The position numbers and the translations under genes are program-made. This document shows positions 52,138 to 60,139 of a stretch of DNA of 64,000 nt, one piece after another; positions within the stretch are counted from its first letter, which is position 1, and the number at the start of each line of letters is the position of its first letter. The notes under the pieces are model-generated. The model saw only the letters and a program-made list of their open reading frames with translations. It searched no databases and was not told where the DNA came from. This stretch comes from Niabella sp. (GTDB lineage Bacteria > Bacteroidota > Bacteroidia > Chitinophagales > Chitinophagaceae): NCBI GenBank assembly GCA_017744715.1, contig JAGIAT010000003.1, forward strand, positions 186,001-250,000, written 5' to 3'.

Positions 52138-54663
52138 TTATCTATTATTGTACCTTTCTGCCCGCTTTTGACTTAATAAAATATCCTGACCAGAAATCCG
52201 GCTTTCCAATACTACCACTTGACCTCTAGTGTCGCCTAACATGCTTTTGAGCTTATCTAGTGGGGCGAATACTTCTGGATTTGACGATGCCCCCGGATAT
52301 TCGCCTGCTAAGACATCGGTAGGACCATAAAGCAACCCACCGTCCGCCATTGCTCTTCTATTTTTACCTATATTGACAGTTTTAAGTATACCGCCGCCAA
52401 TAACTAGCAATCCGCCCACAGCGATATTTTTAAGCCCTTTCCTAACCAGGGCGGCCCCACCAAATTCTGAAAGCAATGTCCCTGTAGTCACCAATAGAGC
52501 ACCCACCTTTATCAACTCCTTACCATAGTCAACCACGAACTGACCTATGAGGTGCAGAATTTCGTTAAGTACATCAACGAACTTAAATTTCCCTCCTGAC
52601 AGAGCCTCGCCGATTTCGTTACCTATTGATTCCCCTATACCCACTCCTAAACTGACAAAGGAGTCCCTAAGTTTATCGGCAGATTCCTTTGTTTTTTTTG
52701 CAGCCTCCGCAACCTGCTTATTAATCCCGTCAAAATATTGTTTTACTTGTTCCGGGGCCTTTGCGTCCTTTAATGCCTTCGTTGGATCTAACTGTAATAG
52801 CTTTTCCAACTTCCTAATCTTATCTTCCTCTAGAGGTTCCCGCCACTGATCAAGCATTTCTCCCATGGTTTGAGAGGTGCGCTTCCATAGATCAGGGTCT
52901 AGCCGCCGCGCCTCTGCGTTAAACACGCTCAATTTTTCGTTTGCCTTGACCAGGTCGGAAATGATTTGCTGTACAAATGGTGAATTAGGGCTTTGTTTTA
53001 AATCCCCCGTCAATTTATCAAAAGCATCAGTCAGTATTTTTACACGTTCTTCCGCCGCCTTGTGAGGGGCTATTAATTCCTTTTCAAGCCTATTTTCTAG
53101 ACCGGCAATTGCATTTTTGTAATCCTCAATTGCTTTACTTACCTCATTTACTTTAGCCTTAGTTTTATCGACATGTTTTCCGGTATCTTCAAACTGCGAG
53201 GAAATATTACCCATAGCTGGGGTTACCTCACCAATCTTCTTTTGATAGTCAGATATACCATTTGAAAGGAAATCATACTGTTTTTGCAATAAACCCAGCT
53301 CAAACCTAGCCTGCCCAGCAGCTAATGCGGCATCATCAAATGGTTGGTTCCAGGATCCTCCTGTTGCAGCCTTACTTGCTGCGTTGAATTGATCAGTTAT
53401 ATATTTTTCAACAGTAACGCCAAGCTTTTTAGCTGTTGGGGCGACGGCAGCCTCTAATTTCTTATACTCTTTGGCTTTTGCCTCCAATGGGTCCGCAAGA
53501 GCTGCCGCCTTTGTAGCCAGATCTGTTATTCTAGATTCATATGCCCTAGCTCTAGCTGCCGCTATTATAGCGGGTACTAGTACATTTTTGATCACATTGG
53601 CTACATTACCGGTCTTTACATATTCGTCATGAAGTTGCTGAGCGTAGGACGGATACTGCTTTATTAGCTCGTCGTATGCTCCTTTTTTAGCTCTTGCATT
53701 CGCTGTATTGGACATTAATACCCCATTCAGGGAGTAAAGCTTTCCGATAACATTTCCAGCCTGTTTTGTGGCATCTTCTTGAGCTTTATTAAGCTCCTTT
53801 TGTTCTGCTTTTGTATTAATTAATGCTTTACCAGCGTCGCCTAGTGAACTTATCCAATCTGTTAGTTTAGGACCATATGCTGTCAAAAGGCCGACACCTG
53901 CAAGAAATAGTGTATTAAGACTAAAAAGCGAGCTAGCAACCTGTGAAAATGCCGACTTGGTTGGTTTTCCTTCCGCCCTCAGTTCTTTATTCTTCTTAAT
54001 CACCTCATCAATACTTTCCTTGAGTGGTTGCAGGTTGTTTGAGATAGCCTGAAAGAAAATCCTAGAAGATATGGCGGCGTTCGGCAATTCACCCAAAATC
54101 CTGGACATACTGACCGACAGCCCATTATATCCAGATGCATAATTACCGACATTCCGGAAGTTGCGACCAACGGCTGCATCGATCTCTTTAAGTCGTTCCG
54201 TTAGTGCCTTAGCGCGATCGGCGGCGTTCTTAAATTGTTCGGAATTGGTACCATAAATAGCTCCAAGGTTCTGAGCGTGCCTAGTGGCTCTATTTGTTAA
54301 GTCAGACAACCTCCCATAGGCATCAGTACTGTTGCGCACTGTTTTGGTGGTTTCGTTCAGTATTGCCTTGTAGGCTGCATATGCGTTCCGCAGGCCCACA
54401 GTAGACTGAGCGTTTTTACCATTCTCGATAGCAGATGAAATCGCTGCATTTTCCAGGTTCTTAACAGTTCGGCGAAGTTCATCAAGAACACTCTTGGTGT
54501 TCTTCGCCTGCTTGCCCATTTCACCCAAGCCGCCGCCTCCACCAGTGCCGCCAACATTGAAGCCCTTAAAGGATGAGAATTGCTTTTTGAGCTCTTCTAA
54601 TCCTTTAGTGATTTCAGTCCCATCCCACTGACCCAATACCTTTAAACCGGTAACTTCAGCCAT
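52138..54663 (-). CDS. tail tape measure protein
   Basis: An 841-aa protein. A coiled-coil N-terminus (LEELKKQFSSFKGFN, then ELRRTVKNLENAAISSAIENG), long Ala/Lys-rich helices, a hydrophobic segment near residue 245 (LFLAGVGLLTAYG), more coiled coil, and a hydrophobic C-terminal part (LIKVGALLVTTGTLLSEFGGAALV, ILKTVNIG) are all as expected for a tape measure. A length of 841 aa predicts a tail of roughly 125 nm at 1.5 angstrom per residue, by the general rule. The gene start overlaps the chaperone stop (TAATG). Confidence 0.92.
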   Translation of the reverse strand: MAEVTGLKVLGQWDGTEITKGLEELKKQFSSFKGFNVGGTGGGGGLGEMGKQAKNTKSVLDELRRTVKNLENAAISSAIENGKNAQSTVGLRNAYAAYKAILNETTKTVRNSTDAYGRLSDLTNRATRHAQNLGAIYGTNSEQFKNAADRAKALTERLKEIDAAVGRNFRNVGNYASGYNGLSVSMSRILGELPNAAISSRIFFQAISNNLQPLKESIDEVIKKNKELRAEGKPTKSAFSQVASSLFSLNTLFLAGVGLLTAYGPKLTDWISSLGDAGKALINTKAEQKELNKAQEDATKQAGNVIGKLYSLNGVLMSNTANARAKKGAYDELIKQYPSYAQQLHDEYVKTGNVANVIKNVLVPAIIAAARARAYESRITDLATKAAALADPLEAKAKEYKKLEAAVAPTAKKLGVTVEKYITDQFNAASKAATGGSWNQPFDDAALAAGQARFELGLLQKQYDFLSNGISDYQKKIGEVTPAMGNISSQFEDTGKHVDKTKAKVNEVSKAIEDYKNAIAGLENRLEKELIAPHKAAEERVKILTDAFDKLTGDLKQSPNSPFVQQIISDLVKANEKLSVFNAEARRLDPDLWKRTSQTMGEMLDQWREPLEEDKIRKLEKLLQLDPTKALKDAKAPEQVKQYFDGINKQVAEAAKKTKESADKLRDSFVSLGVGIGESIGNEIGEALSGGKFKFVDVLNEILHLIGQFVVDYGKELIKVGALLVTTGTLLSEFGGAALVRKGLKNIAVGGLLVIGGGILKTVNIGKNRRAMADGGLLYGPTDVLAGEYPGASSNPEVFAPLDKLKSMLGDTRGQVVVLESRISGQDILLSQKRAERYNNR

Positions 54664-54974
54664 TATGCCTTTGGTGTATTCATTTTGTTAAAAAACCTGG
54701 CGTATGTCGCCTCGATTTCCTTGACTTGTTCTCTGCTTGGCGGTTTAGTCGCCTTTTTTCTGCTATTTCGATCCCAACCGAACGTCAATAGCCTGTCTAA
54801 CTCTCCTTTATTCTTCGTTCCGTTGATTAGCATTGCCGTAACCACAGATGTATACCTGGCTACCTCCCATTGTGTTTTGTGTTCGTCATTCTTAGCCTTA
54901 TTGAAGTAATGTGCCCGGCGGGTGTAGTCGGCAAAAGTCATTCTATGCCAAAAAATATCCGGATCGATACACAT
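54663..54974 (-). CDS. tail assembly chaperone, downstream (T) frame, made as a -1 frameshift fusion
   Basis: A 103-aa frame from an internal ATG at 54974. In the same frame it remains open upstream through KKITWSEVENFAIGD to the A9 run at 55029-55037 in the end of the 140-aa chaperone gene. A -1 slip there yields a G-T-type fusion of about 256 aa (135 + 18 + 103). The content HRMTFADYTRRAHYFNKAK...TSVVTAMLINGT is helical and basic. Such fusions bind the tape measure protein in lambda-like tails. Position before the tape measure gene agrees. Confidence 0.75.
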   Translation of the reverse strand: MCIDPDIFWHRMTFADYTRRAHYFNKAKNDEHKTQWEVARYTSVVTAMLINGTKNKGELDRLLTFGWDRNSRKKATKPPSREQVKEIEATYARFFNKMNTPKA

Positions 54975-55009
54975 ATCCCCAATGGCGAAGTTTTCAACCT
55001 CGCTCCATG

Positions 55010-55432
55010 TTATTTTCTTGCTGCGGCCTTTTTTTTTGGCACCTTAGGTTCTCCTTTTCCCAAATCTTGTGGAAAAAGAGCCTTCATACACTCAGTGATG
55101 ATCTCACCATAGGTTTTGAATGCAGATACGGGATCTGATCCGGCCCCCATCAATATGAATTCGACTTGATCAAGCGGCAATTTCTCGAACCGCCCTTCCT
55201 CCGCATCAGCGGCTTGAATTCCTGCCTGAACGATGTATACCAGTTCGTTGATAAATGGAGATACATCTGGCGTCTGACTCTCTGTTGCTTCCGAAATGGT
55301 ATCAAATGCCTTGAATGCGGCATCCATGGCATTCTTAAAGTCAACGCCCTTATTATCAGCAAGTTTCTTGGTAAAGTAATTACTGAATGACAGTTTATAC
55401 TTCCCCGTTTTTGTATTTAATGTATAATTCAT
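55010..55432 (-). CDS. tail assembly chaperone (G-like)
   Basis: A 140-aa protein ending in a Lys/Ala tail (KGEPKVPKKKAAARK). Sequence YFTKKLADNKGVDFKNAMDAAFKAFDTI and PLDQVEFILMGAGSDPVSAFKTYGEIITEC make it a helical protein of the type seen between tail tube and tape measure in siphoviruses. The codons for P-K-K-K use a run of nine A, the slippery site for the frameshifted longer product. It is the abundant, unshifted form. Confidence 0.78.
   Translation of the reverse strand: MNYTLNTKTGKYKLSFSNYFTKKLADNKGVDFKNAMDAAFKAFDTISEATESQTPDVSPFINELVYIVQAGIQAADAEEGRFEKLPLDQVEFILMGAGSDPVSAFKTYGEIITECMKALFPQDLGKGEPKVPKKKAAARK
55029..55037 (-). promoter_or_regulatory. programmed -1 ribosomal frameshift site (A9 run)
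   Basis: On the minus strand CCAAAAAAAAAGG, read CCA AAA AAA AAG in the zero frame. One base back gives AAA GGC and an open frame running to the end of the 103-aa ORF at 54663, without a stop. An A-rich slip ahead of the tape measure gene is the usual place for tail chaperone frameshifting. The frame relation (-1) was worked out base by base. Confidence 0.75.
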
Positions 55433-55435
55433 AGA

Positions 55436-55906
55436 TTATGGTACATATGTATAAGGATCTTTGTCAAGTTCGCCCACAACGGATATCTGAGCGCTGAATG
55501 TTGCGTCCCCCTCTGCAGGTAAAGTGTCATCGCTCTGAGTCACCTCGCCAGTCCAGGAATAAACAGGTAGCCCGTTGCTTGCCGCAGATGCATCCTCAGG
55601 CGCCAACTTCCAGTTGTAGTTCTTATTTGCTTTGAATATGGCCCAGAAATCAAACATATCCACGCTGGTGGTATCGCCTGAGTCTTTAGCTCTCATTAAT
55701 AATCCCTCTACAGATACAGTCTCTGTAGGATCTGATGCCGATGTCTTTGGCCCGCATTTAGTTTGCGTAACATTGGTATTCTTTTGAGATGATGTTGAGG
55801 CCGAAGTCTGACACATCACAATCTTGAACGGGTCGTTTGTTATGGCGGGGTCGGAAACCATAAGTACTATTGCCTTCCCCGCGAATGTTTTTGTTAAATC
55901 TCCCAT
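55436..55906 (-). CDS. major tail tube protein
   Basis: A 156-aa protein. The N-terminus MGDLTKTFAGKAIVLMVS, the disulfide-prone CQTSAST...QTKCGPK region and the C-terminal SWTGEVTQSDDTLPAEGDATFSAQISVVGELD have the strand pattern of tail-tube proteins. It is about the usual size (150-200 aa). It is located between the tail terminator and chaperone genes, as in HK97-type phages. It forms the tube through which DNA passes. Confidence 0.8.
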   Translation of the reverse strand: MGDLTKTFAGKAIVLMVSDPAITNDPFKIVMCQTSASTSSQKNTNVTQTKCGPKTSASDPTETVSVEGLLMRAKDSGDTTSVDMFDFWAIFKANKNYNWKLAPEDASAASNGLPVYSWTGEVTQSDDTLPAEGDATFSAQISVVGELDKDPYTYVP

Positions 55907-55931
55907 TTGTAGTGTTTTTATATGTTATCTG

Positions 55932-56381
55932 TTATTGTCGTTTCAAATGATTAACTCCATGTTCGATCAAAAAGTGTCTTTCAAGCACCTTCATCGTTGT
56001 ATTTCCGCCAGTAACTATCGGAATGTCTGATACAAGCCTACCAGGCGAAATATCGAAGTTTTGAACACCTTCAATTTTAAATCTTGGATTAGGCATCAAC
56101 CGCTGCAGTATTTGCGCGCCTATATCCTCATGTTCATTGCCAATCAAAGACTCCCCTTTACAGAAAATATCAACCTGCATAGTGGTTTGCGTAAGTGTCA
56201 CTTGCTTGTTTGGACGATCCAACGAACTGTTTCCGCCTATTAGGATGTATTTCTTAGGGTCAGCCCCGGAGGGAACAAATGAAGCATACACTTTTACAGT
56301 GTCACCATTACTCAGAATACCTGTAAGTAGTGACCTGTACGCTACTTTGAGTTGATAATATTGATCATCGATTAGCGCCAT
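55932..56381 (-). CDS. tail terminator/completion protein
   Basis: A 149-aa protein with the mixed alpha/beta pattern of siphovirus tail terminators: YYQLKVAYRSLLTGIL, VKVYASFVPSGADPKKYILIGG, then TTMQVDIFCKGESLIGNEHEDIGAQILQRL and MKVLERHFLIEH. The family caps the tail and joins it to the head. Its order between the gp10-like joining protein and the tail tube supports the call. It starts directly at the stop of the upstream gene. Confidence 0.75.
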   Translation of the reverse strand: MALIDDQYYQLKVAYRSLLTGILSNGDTVKVYASFVPSGADPKKYILIGGNSSLDRPNKQVTLTQTTMQVDIFCKGESLIGNEHEDIGAQILQRLMPNPRFKIEGVQNFDISPGRLVSDIPIVTGGNTTMKVLERHFLIEHGVNHLKRQ

Positions 56382-56791
56382 TATCGTAATTTGTTAGCCA
56401 TTTTTTTATCAATGTCCTGTGTATGTCGTTTAAAACATGGATACAAAGCCGGGTGCGCCGGGGTTCTTCCTTGTCCGTTAATAAAATACTGCCTTGCCCA
56501 ATCCCTTACCCACTGTGGTGTACTTGGCAGGTAAATAGCCGCATAATTACCAGTTCCGAACTCATGCCAGGCCGCCTCAGGGCCATTCCCCATTTTTACC
56601 CGAAATCCATCAGGAAAGAACTCTGCAACAACTGTAGACGATAGTTCTGGAGCGTCCGAAATGAGTGTTTTTGTGTCAGCGGCAATGTTCTTGGCGGCCT
56701 CCTCCATTGTGCTTTTTGATACATTTTGAATCTTGGTGTTCAGCTTGTCAAACACGCTGCCGTTGGTTAATGTAGCCGAAAACTTAAGCAC
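56381..56791 (-). CDS. HK97 gp10-like head-tail joining protein
   Basis: A 136-aa basic protein. The conserved AAWHEFGTGNY core (family form YAxYVEFGTG), EAAKNIAADTKTLISDAPE in the N-terminal helix and ARQYFINGQGRTPAHPALYPCF (given in parts, family form PAxPFLxPA) in the C-terminal half identify the HK97 gp10 family. It connects the head to the tail. It overlaps the upstream gene by eight bases and touches the downstream one. Confidence 0.88.
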   Translation of the reverse strand: MLKFSATLTNGSVFDKLNTKIQNVSKSTMEEAAKNIAADTKTLISDAPELSSTVVAEFFPDGFRVKMGNGPEAAWHEFGTGNYAAIYLPSTPQWVRDWARQYFINGQGRTPAHPALYPCFKRHTQDIDKKMANKLR

Positions 56792-57128
56792 TGACGTATT
56801 TTAATAATTGTTTAAAAAATCGCTTATCGCCAAAATCATTAATAGAACAATCGCCTACCGGATGAAGGATCTTATCATCCCATTTTACCCGATCGGATAT
56901 ATTTATCGCCCTGTTCTTATGAAACCGGAAGAAAAGATTATAATAAACATCCTTTGCATCCATTCCGGTAGTATACTGCTGTGTTGTGTTCTGAGCTTTA
57001 ACCAACCCTACTGTATCAAACCTATTCTGCCAAACCGTTTGAACATTACCATCAGGAAGTTCCACCTGAACAGGGTGTTCTACGCTGAACTTCTGCGATA
57101 GATCTGATATTTTAATTACTTGCGCCAA
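56784..57128 (-). CDS. head closure / adaptor protein
   Basis: A 114-aa protein. It starts at a TTG (57128); no ATG lies near. FSVEHPVQVELPDGNVQTVWQ, AKDVYYNLFFRFHKNRAINISDRVKWDDKILHPVG is a beta-rich chain with the I-x-x-x-D-R-V-x-W-x-x-x-x-x-x-V pattern of SPP1 gp16-like/head closure proteins. Its place between the gp6-like connector and gp10-like protein agrees. It overlaps a newly proposed 47-aa gene at its start and the gp10-like gene at its end. Confidence 0.78.
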   Translation of the reverse strand: MAQVIKISDLSQKFSVEHPVQVELPDGNVQTVWQNRFDTVGLVKAQNTTQQYTTGMDAKDVYYNLFFRFHKNRAINISDRVKWDDKILHPVGDCSINDFGDKRFFKQLLKYVSA

Positions 57129-57255
57129 CTGCTTTAATTACTTTCAACTTCAACAACATGTTTATAGCCGTCCTGCAACTCAGGTAGACCTTTTGACCGG
57201 CATACATTTTACCACCAGTAATGGGATGAGTGTAATCCCGAAGCACTTCATACAT
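57112..57255 (-). CDS. 47-aa prophage protein between connector genes (not in usual ORF calls)
   Basis: A short gene from the ATG at 57255, overlapping the upstream TGA by TGATG, and ending TAA at 57112, 17 bases inside the next gene. It encodes MYEVLRDYTHPITGGKMYAG and continues QKVYLSCRTAINMLLKLKVI with a basic end. The tight coupling at both ends and the lack of other coding use for these 125 bases argue that it is real. The function is unknown. Confidence 0.65.
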   Translation of the reverse strand: MYEVLRDYTHPITGGKMYAGQKVYLSCRTAINMLLKLKVIKAVGASN

Positions 57256-57743
57256 CAGAAAAATGATCCATGATTAATAAACGCCTTGCAATACTGTTTT
57301 GCCGCTTCGCCTACCTTGTCCTGCTGCGATTCGCCCCGGTTCTCTGATAAATCAGCTACGTACATCCTAACAGCCTGCTTCATCCATTCCTCCGGATCAG
57401 CCCCAGAAGTGTATGTTATATCAATACTATCATCATCGGTAAATATTGCATTTCCGGTAAGCGTATACTTGCTGTCGGAAGGCAACGCCGCATTATTAGC
57501 AAAAGGAATAACGTAATTATTGCTCCATCCGTTTATCACCCTTTGGGAAGCCTTGAAAACAACATTTGACGGCAAAAATGCCTGGTTAGTGAACCGCTGT
57601 AGCGCCTCTGTAGCCGCTTTGATCCACGAGGTAAACTGCGCATCAGAGTCATCGTAATCCACATTGCAGTGCTGCTTTGCATCAGCAACGGTAATTACCA
57701 GTGCATTTTGATCAATGGGTGATATTTTGGCGTACCAGGACAT
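57255..57743 (-). CDS. head-tail connector (gp6-like) protein
   Basis: A 162-aa protein. The N-terminal ALVITVADAKQHCNVDYDDSDAQFTSWIKAATEALQRFTNQAF (in parts) is the typical start of HK97 gp6-like connectors: an L-x-x-x-K-x-x-x-x-I/V-x-x-x-D-x-D core and a long helix. The rest is beta (SQRVINGWSNNYVIPF, IDITYTSGADPEEWMKQAVRMYVADLSENRG). It fits between portal/capsid and the head closure protein. It starts immediately at the upstream stop. Confidence 0.85.
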   Translation of the reverse strand: MSWYAKISPIDQNALVITVADAKQHCNVDYDDSDAQFTSWIKAATEALQRFTNQAFLPSNVVFKASQRVINGWSNNYVIPFANNAALPSDSKYTLTGNAIFTDDDSIDITYTSGADPEEWMKQAVRMYVADLSENRGESQQDKVGEAAKQYCKAFINHGSFF

Positions 57744-57931
57744 TATTTAGCGAATCCTTTCTTTTTAAGTGTTTCGGCATGGATTGGATGCACTTCATAT
57801 GATTTATCCTTTTCCAGTGGCCCCTTGCCGGTTCCAGTGATCTTTGTTTTAGCATGGAGGTCTACCTTACCGTCCTTATCTTTGGATGTGGTAATGCCTG
57901 CTGCTTTCTGGGTTTCTAATTCACTTGCCAT
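57743..57931 (-). CDS. small prophage protein downstream of the capsid gene
   Basis: A 62-aa polar protein (LETQKAAGITTSKDKDGKVDLHAKTKITGTGKGPLEKDKSYEVHPIHAETLKKKGFAK in overlapping parts). The late part KSYEVHPIHAETLKKKGF is like the short conserved C-terminus seen in small phage head proteins that end with H-x-x-x-A-x-x-L-x-x-K-G-x-A. It ends at the start of the connector gene and follows the capsid terminator, so it is likely read by partial read-through. Confidence 0.65.
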   Translation of the reverse strand: MASELETQKAAGITTSKDKDGKVDLHAKTKITGTGKGPLEKDKSYEVHPIHAETLKKKGFAK

Positions 57932-57956
57932 TGTTTGTGTTTTAAAGGTTATAGAA

Positions 57957-57978
57957 AGCCCGGATATTTCACCGGGCT
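57957..57978 (-). terminator. intrinsic terminator after the capsid gene
   Basis: On the minus strand AGCCCGG, TGAAATAT, CCGGGCT, then TTCTATAACC. The short T-run suggests partial termination, which would set capsid expression above that of downstream genes. Confidence 0.7.
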
Positions 57979-57986
57979 GTTATTAA

Positions 57987-59210
57987 TTAAGCTGCGGGTT
58001 TCGCAATAGCCGCTTCGATAGTAGCGAAGTCGCCATACAGAACCGCACCGGCATCCAGGCTATTCGCGTATGAGTGCAAACGCGCCTCAAATACAACCGA
58101 AATCCGGTTGTGGCTGAAGTCGTCCGCATTAAGACCCCACCTGCTGTGAATGCCCTTGTAAATACGGATCTTCCACTTCCGCTCATCCATCAACAGGAAC
58201 TTACCGGCTGCGATCTCGGTAGTTTCCACCACATCGATCTTCTGAAGTACCCCATCAATTTGAAGTTTGATGTAATTGCCGTTAGAATCCTTGGTAAGAT
58301 CCAACAGGGCTGCGTCTCCCGGATTCAGGAATACCACAGTAGGACTAAATCTGAGCAAACGTAGCTGCAGCATTGCCGCACGGATAGCATCCGCATGATT
58401 AGGCGCGTCCACCTTGTCATCCAGAGCGGTAGTTGTGTAAGAGGTGGCTACGGGAATGATCCCTTTCAGCGCCGTTGAGCTTTCGGTGCTATTCAGGATA
58501 GCATCAGCGATCTCTTGAACTACTTCGCCACTCAGCACCTCATTTACTTCCTGCTCCAGCTGAGCGACATCTTCCAGAGCCTCAGTGGTAAGAGTAGCCA
58601 TAACAGCCACCTTCTTGGCTACGCTGTTTTCTTCCGCCCGCTCCCAATCTTTCAACGGCTTCAATGCACCTTCAGCGATGAAAGCTGCGCCTCCTTCTTC
58701 ATTCTTCCGGTTGGTCCAGTAGATAGTACGCGAATTGGTAGTGCTTTTAACCAGGCGGTTATAAATGATCATCTCTGGAGTAGGTGCGCTATTGATCGTG
58801 CGATCAACTTCATAGCTGAACGAATGCGGTGCATTCGTAAAATTCGCCGTGGTGATCGTTGCAGCAGCCTTAATCAGGATCTCGTGATTGGTTTTACCTT
58901 CGGAAATAGCCTTCTTCAGGCCTTCAAAATCCTCCTTTGAGATTAATGTGGGCTTGTAGCCAATAGCATCCGTTTTCTCTTCCTTAGCCTCGATGTCATC
59001 CAGGCGTTGGCGCAGGATCTTGATCGCACTGATTAACCCTTCCGGATTGTCATCATCCAGTTGCGTTTTGATAGCCTTAAGCTCCTCAGCCACCTGGCTG
59101 GAAACATCATCCTTAGATAAGGCTCCTTCAATGGAAACATCTTTCTCCATTGCTTCATATGCTTTGAGGGTTTCTTCGCTTTTTCCCTCCTTATTAAATT
59201 TTAATTTCAT
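57987..59210 (-). CDS. major capsid protein (HK97 fold)
   Basis: A 407-aa protein. The first about 110 residues form a charged coiled coil (delta/scaffold domain: KKAISEGKTNHEILIKAA end), removed by the protease. The HK97 core follows with NFTNAPHSFSYEVDRTINSAP, GGAAFIAEGALKPLKDWERAEEN, ATLTTEALEDV, VVFLNPGDAALLDLTKDSNGNY and the E-loop/P-domain helix. The C-terminus is VVFEARLHSYANSLDAGAVLYGDFAT. Size and order match typical HK97 capsids. It forms the icosahedral head. Confidence 0.93.
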   Translation of the reverse strand: MKLKFNKEGKSEETLKAYEAMEKDVSIEGALSKDDVSSQVAEELKAIKTQLDDDNPEGLISAIKILRQRLDDIEAKEEKTDAIGYKPTLISKEDFEGLKKAISEGKTNHEILIKAAATITTANFTNAPHSFSYEVDRTINSAPTPEMIIYNRLVKSTTNSRTIYWTNRKNEEGGAAFIAEGALKPLKDWERAEENSVAKKVAVMATLTTEALEDVAQLEQEVNEVLSGEVVQEIADAILNSTESSTALKGIIPVATSYTTTALDDKVDAPNHADAIRAAMLQLRLLRFSPTVVFLNPGDAALLDLTKDSNGNYIKLQIDGVLQKIDVVETTEIAAGKFLLMDERKWKIRIYKGIHSRWGLNADDFSHNRISVVFEARLHSYANSLDAGAVLYGDFATIEAAIAKPAA

Positions 59211-59225
59211 TTTAGTGTTTTTAGG

Positions 59226-60047
59226 TTACTTTATTAGTGAAAACCAGCTTTTCTCCTGCGGCTCTTCATGAGTGCTCAAAGGCGGCTCATTCTTAGTGCT
59301 AGTGGTTTGTAATACAGGTGTAACAACATTTGATCCTTTAGGCACAGGAGACCCTTCTACTACTTTAGCCTCAATAATGGCCCAAAACAACCCCTCTTCG
59401 TCCACCTCGTCACGGTTAGCAATCTTGTCAATATATTTTTCCCAACGCTCCTTATACTCCTTGTAATCTTTTTGCTCTGTGTTTATCGCCAATTCGATGT
59501 CTACATACCTCATGCCTACAGAGTGATTCTTTACGTGGCCAGCTCCGTATTGGCTAAACATGAATTCATTCCTGCTCTTCCGGATAGTATTGTCAAAAAC
59601 CAGCGCTTCGGTTTCGCCGGGGAAGTCAACGCCCAGCTCCTTCCAGGTCATTGTCTTGGTGTATGGGATCACATCGGAGCCGTCCGCAATGATCTTATCG
59701 AACTGCATTTTGTGCTCCTGAAGCAGCAGAATGCCATTTTCTGATCGCTTGCTATTATCCTTTAGGCTCTTATTCCATATTCCAGGAATATGCACATCCC
59801 CATGCGAATCAAACCAATAACAGGTGTTTATCACAGTCGAATTCTTGATAACATCAGTATCAACAACGGACGGCATAGCAGCCTTAGAAACGGCACCTTC
59901 CCGGTCAACAATGGATCCGGTGAAACAAACAGAATCGGCAAGCTTCATTGCCATTTTCTTTATGGCTATGACACTGTCCAACTTGGACACAATAAATGCG
60001 TGCAAGTCTTTCCCTTTTAATCCTGTGGGTGTTTGAATTCCTCTCAT
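59226..60047 (-). CDS. prohead maturation protease (HK97-type)
   Basis: A 273-aa protein. The family core is recognisable though diverged: DVHIPGIWNKSL, ILLLQEHKMQFDKII (catalytic His near residue 112 in LxxH), NHSVGMRYVDIEL (catalytic Ser near 176 in S-x-G) and EGSPVPKGSN (the E-x-S-P-V-x-x-x-x-N end motif). An insert with ALVFDNTIRKSRNEF lies between. The enzyme cuts the capsid N-terminal domain during maturation. It lies between portal and capsid genes, the standard place, and its start overlaps a small upstream gene by ATGA. Confidence 0.85.
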   Translation of the reverse strand: MRGIQTPTGLKGKDLHAFIVSKLDSVIAIKKMAMKLADSVCFTGSIVDREGAVSKAAMPSVVDTDVIKNSTVINTCYWFDSHGDVHIPGIWNKSLKDNSKRSENGILLLQEHKMQFDKIIADGSDVIPYTKTMTWKELGVDFPGETEALVFDNTIRKSRNEFMFSQYGAGHVKNHSVGMRYVDIELAINTEQKDYKEYKERWEKYIDKIANRDEVDEEGLFWAIIEAKVVEGSPVPKGSNVVTPVLQTTSTKNEPPLSTHEEPQEKSWFSLIK

Positions 60048-60139
60048 TTCTTAATCGGGTCTTTACTCTTAATCTCAGATTCCTTTACCTGTTTGATCTC
60101 CTTGATCACCTCCGCTGTTACCTTGATTTGCTTGCTCAT
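60044..60139 (-). CDS. 31-aa lysine-rich small ORF overlapping the portal gene 3' end
   Basis: It starts at an ATG (60139), is wholly Lys/Glu/Ile-rich (MSKQIKVTAEVIKEIKQ, then a polar end) and would be one helix. Its stop overlaps the protease start as ATGA, which suggests translation coupling, but 65 of its 96 bases lie within the end of the portal gene. It may be a real regulator of protease translation, or chance. Confidence 0.35.
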   Translation of the reverse strand: MSKQIKVTAEVIKEIKQVKESEIKSKDPIKK

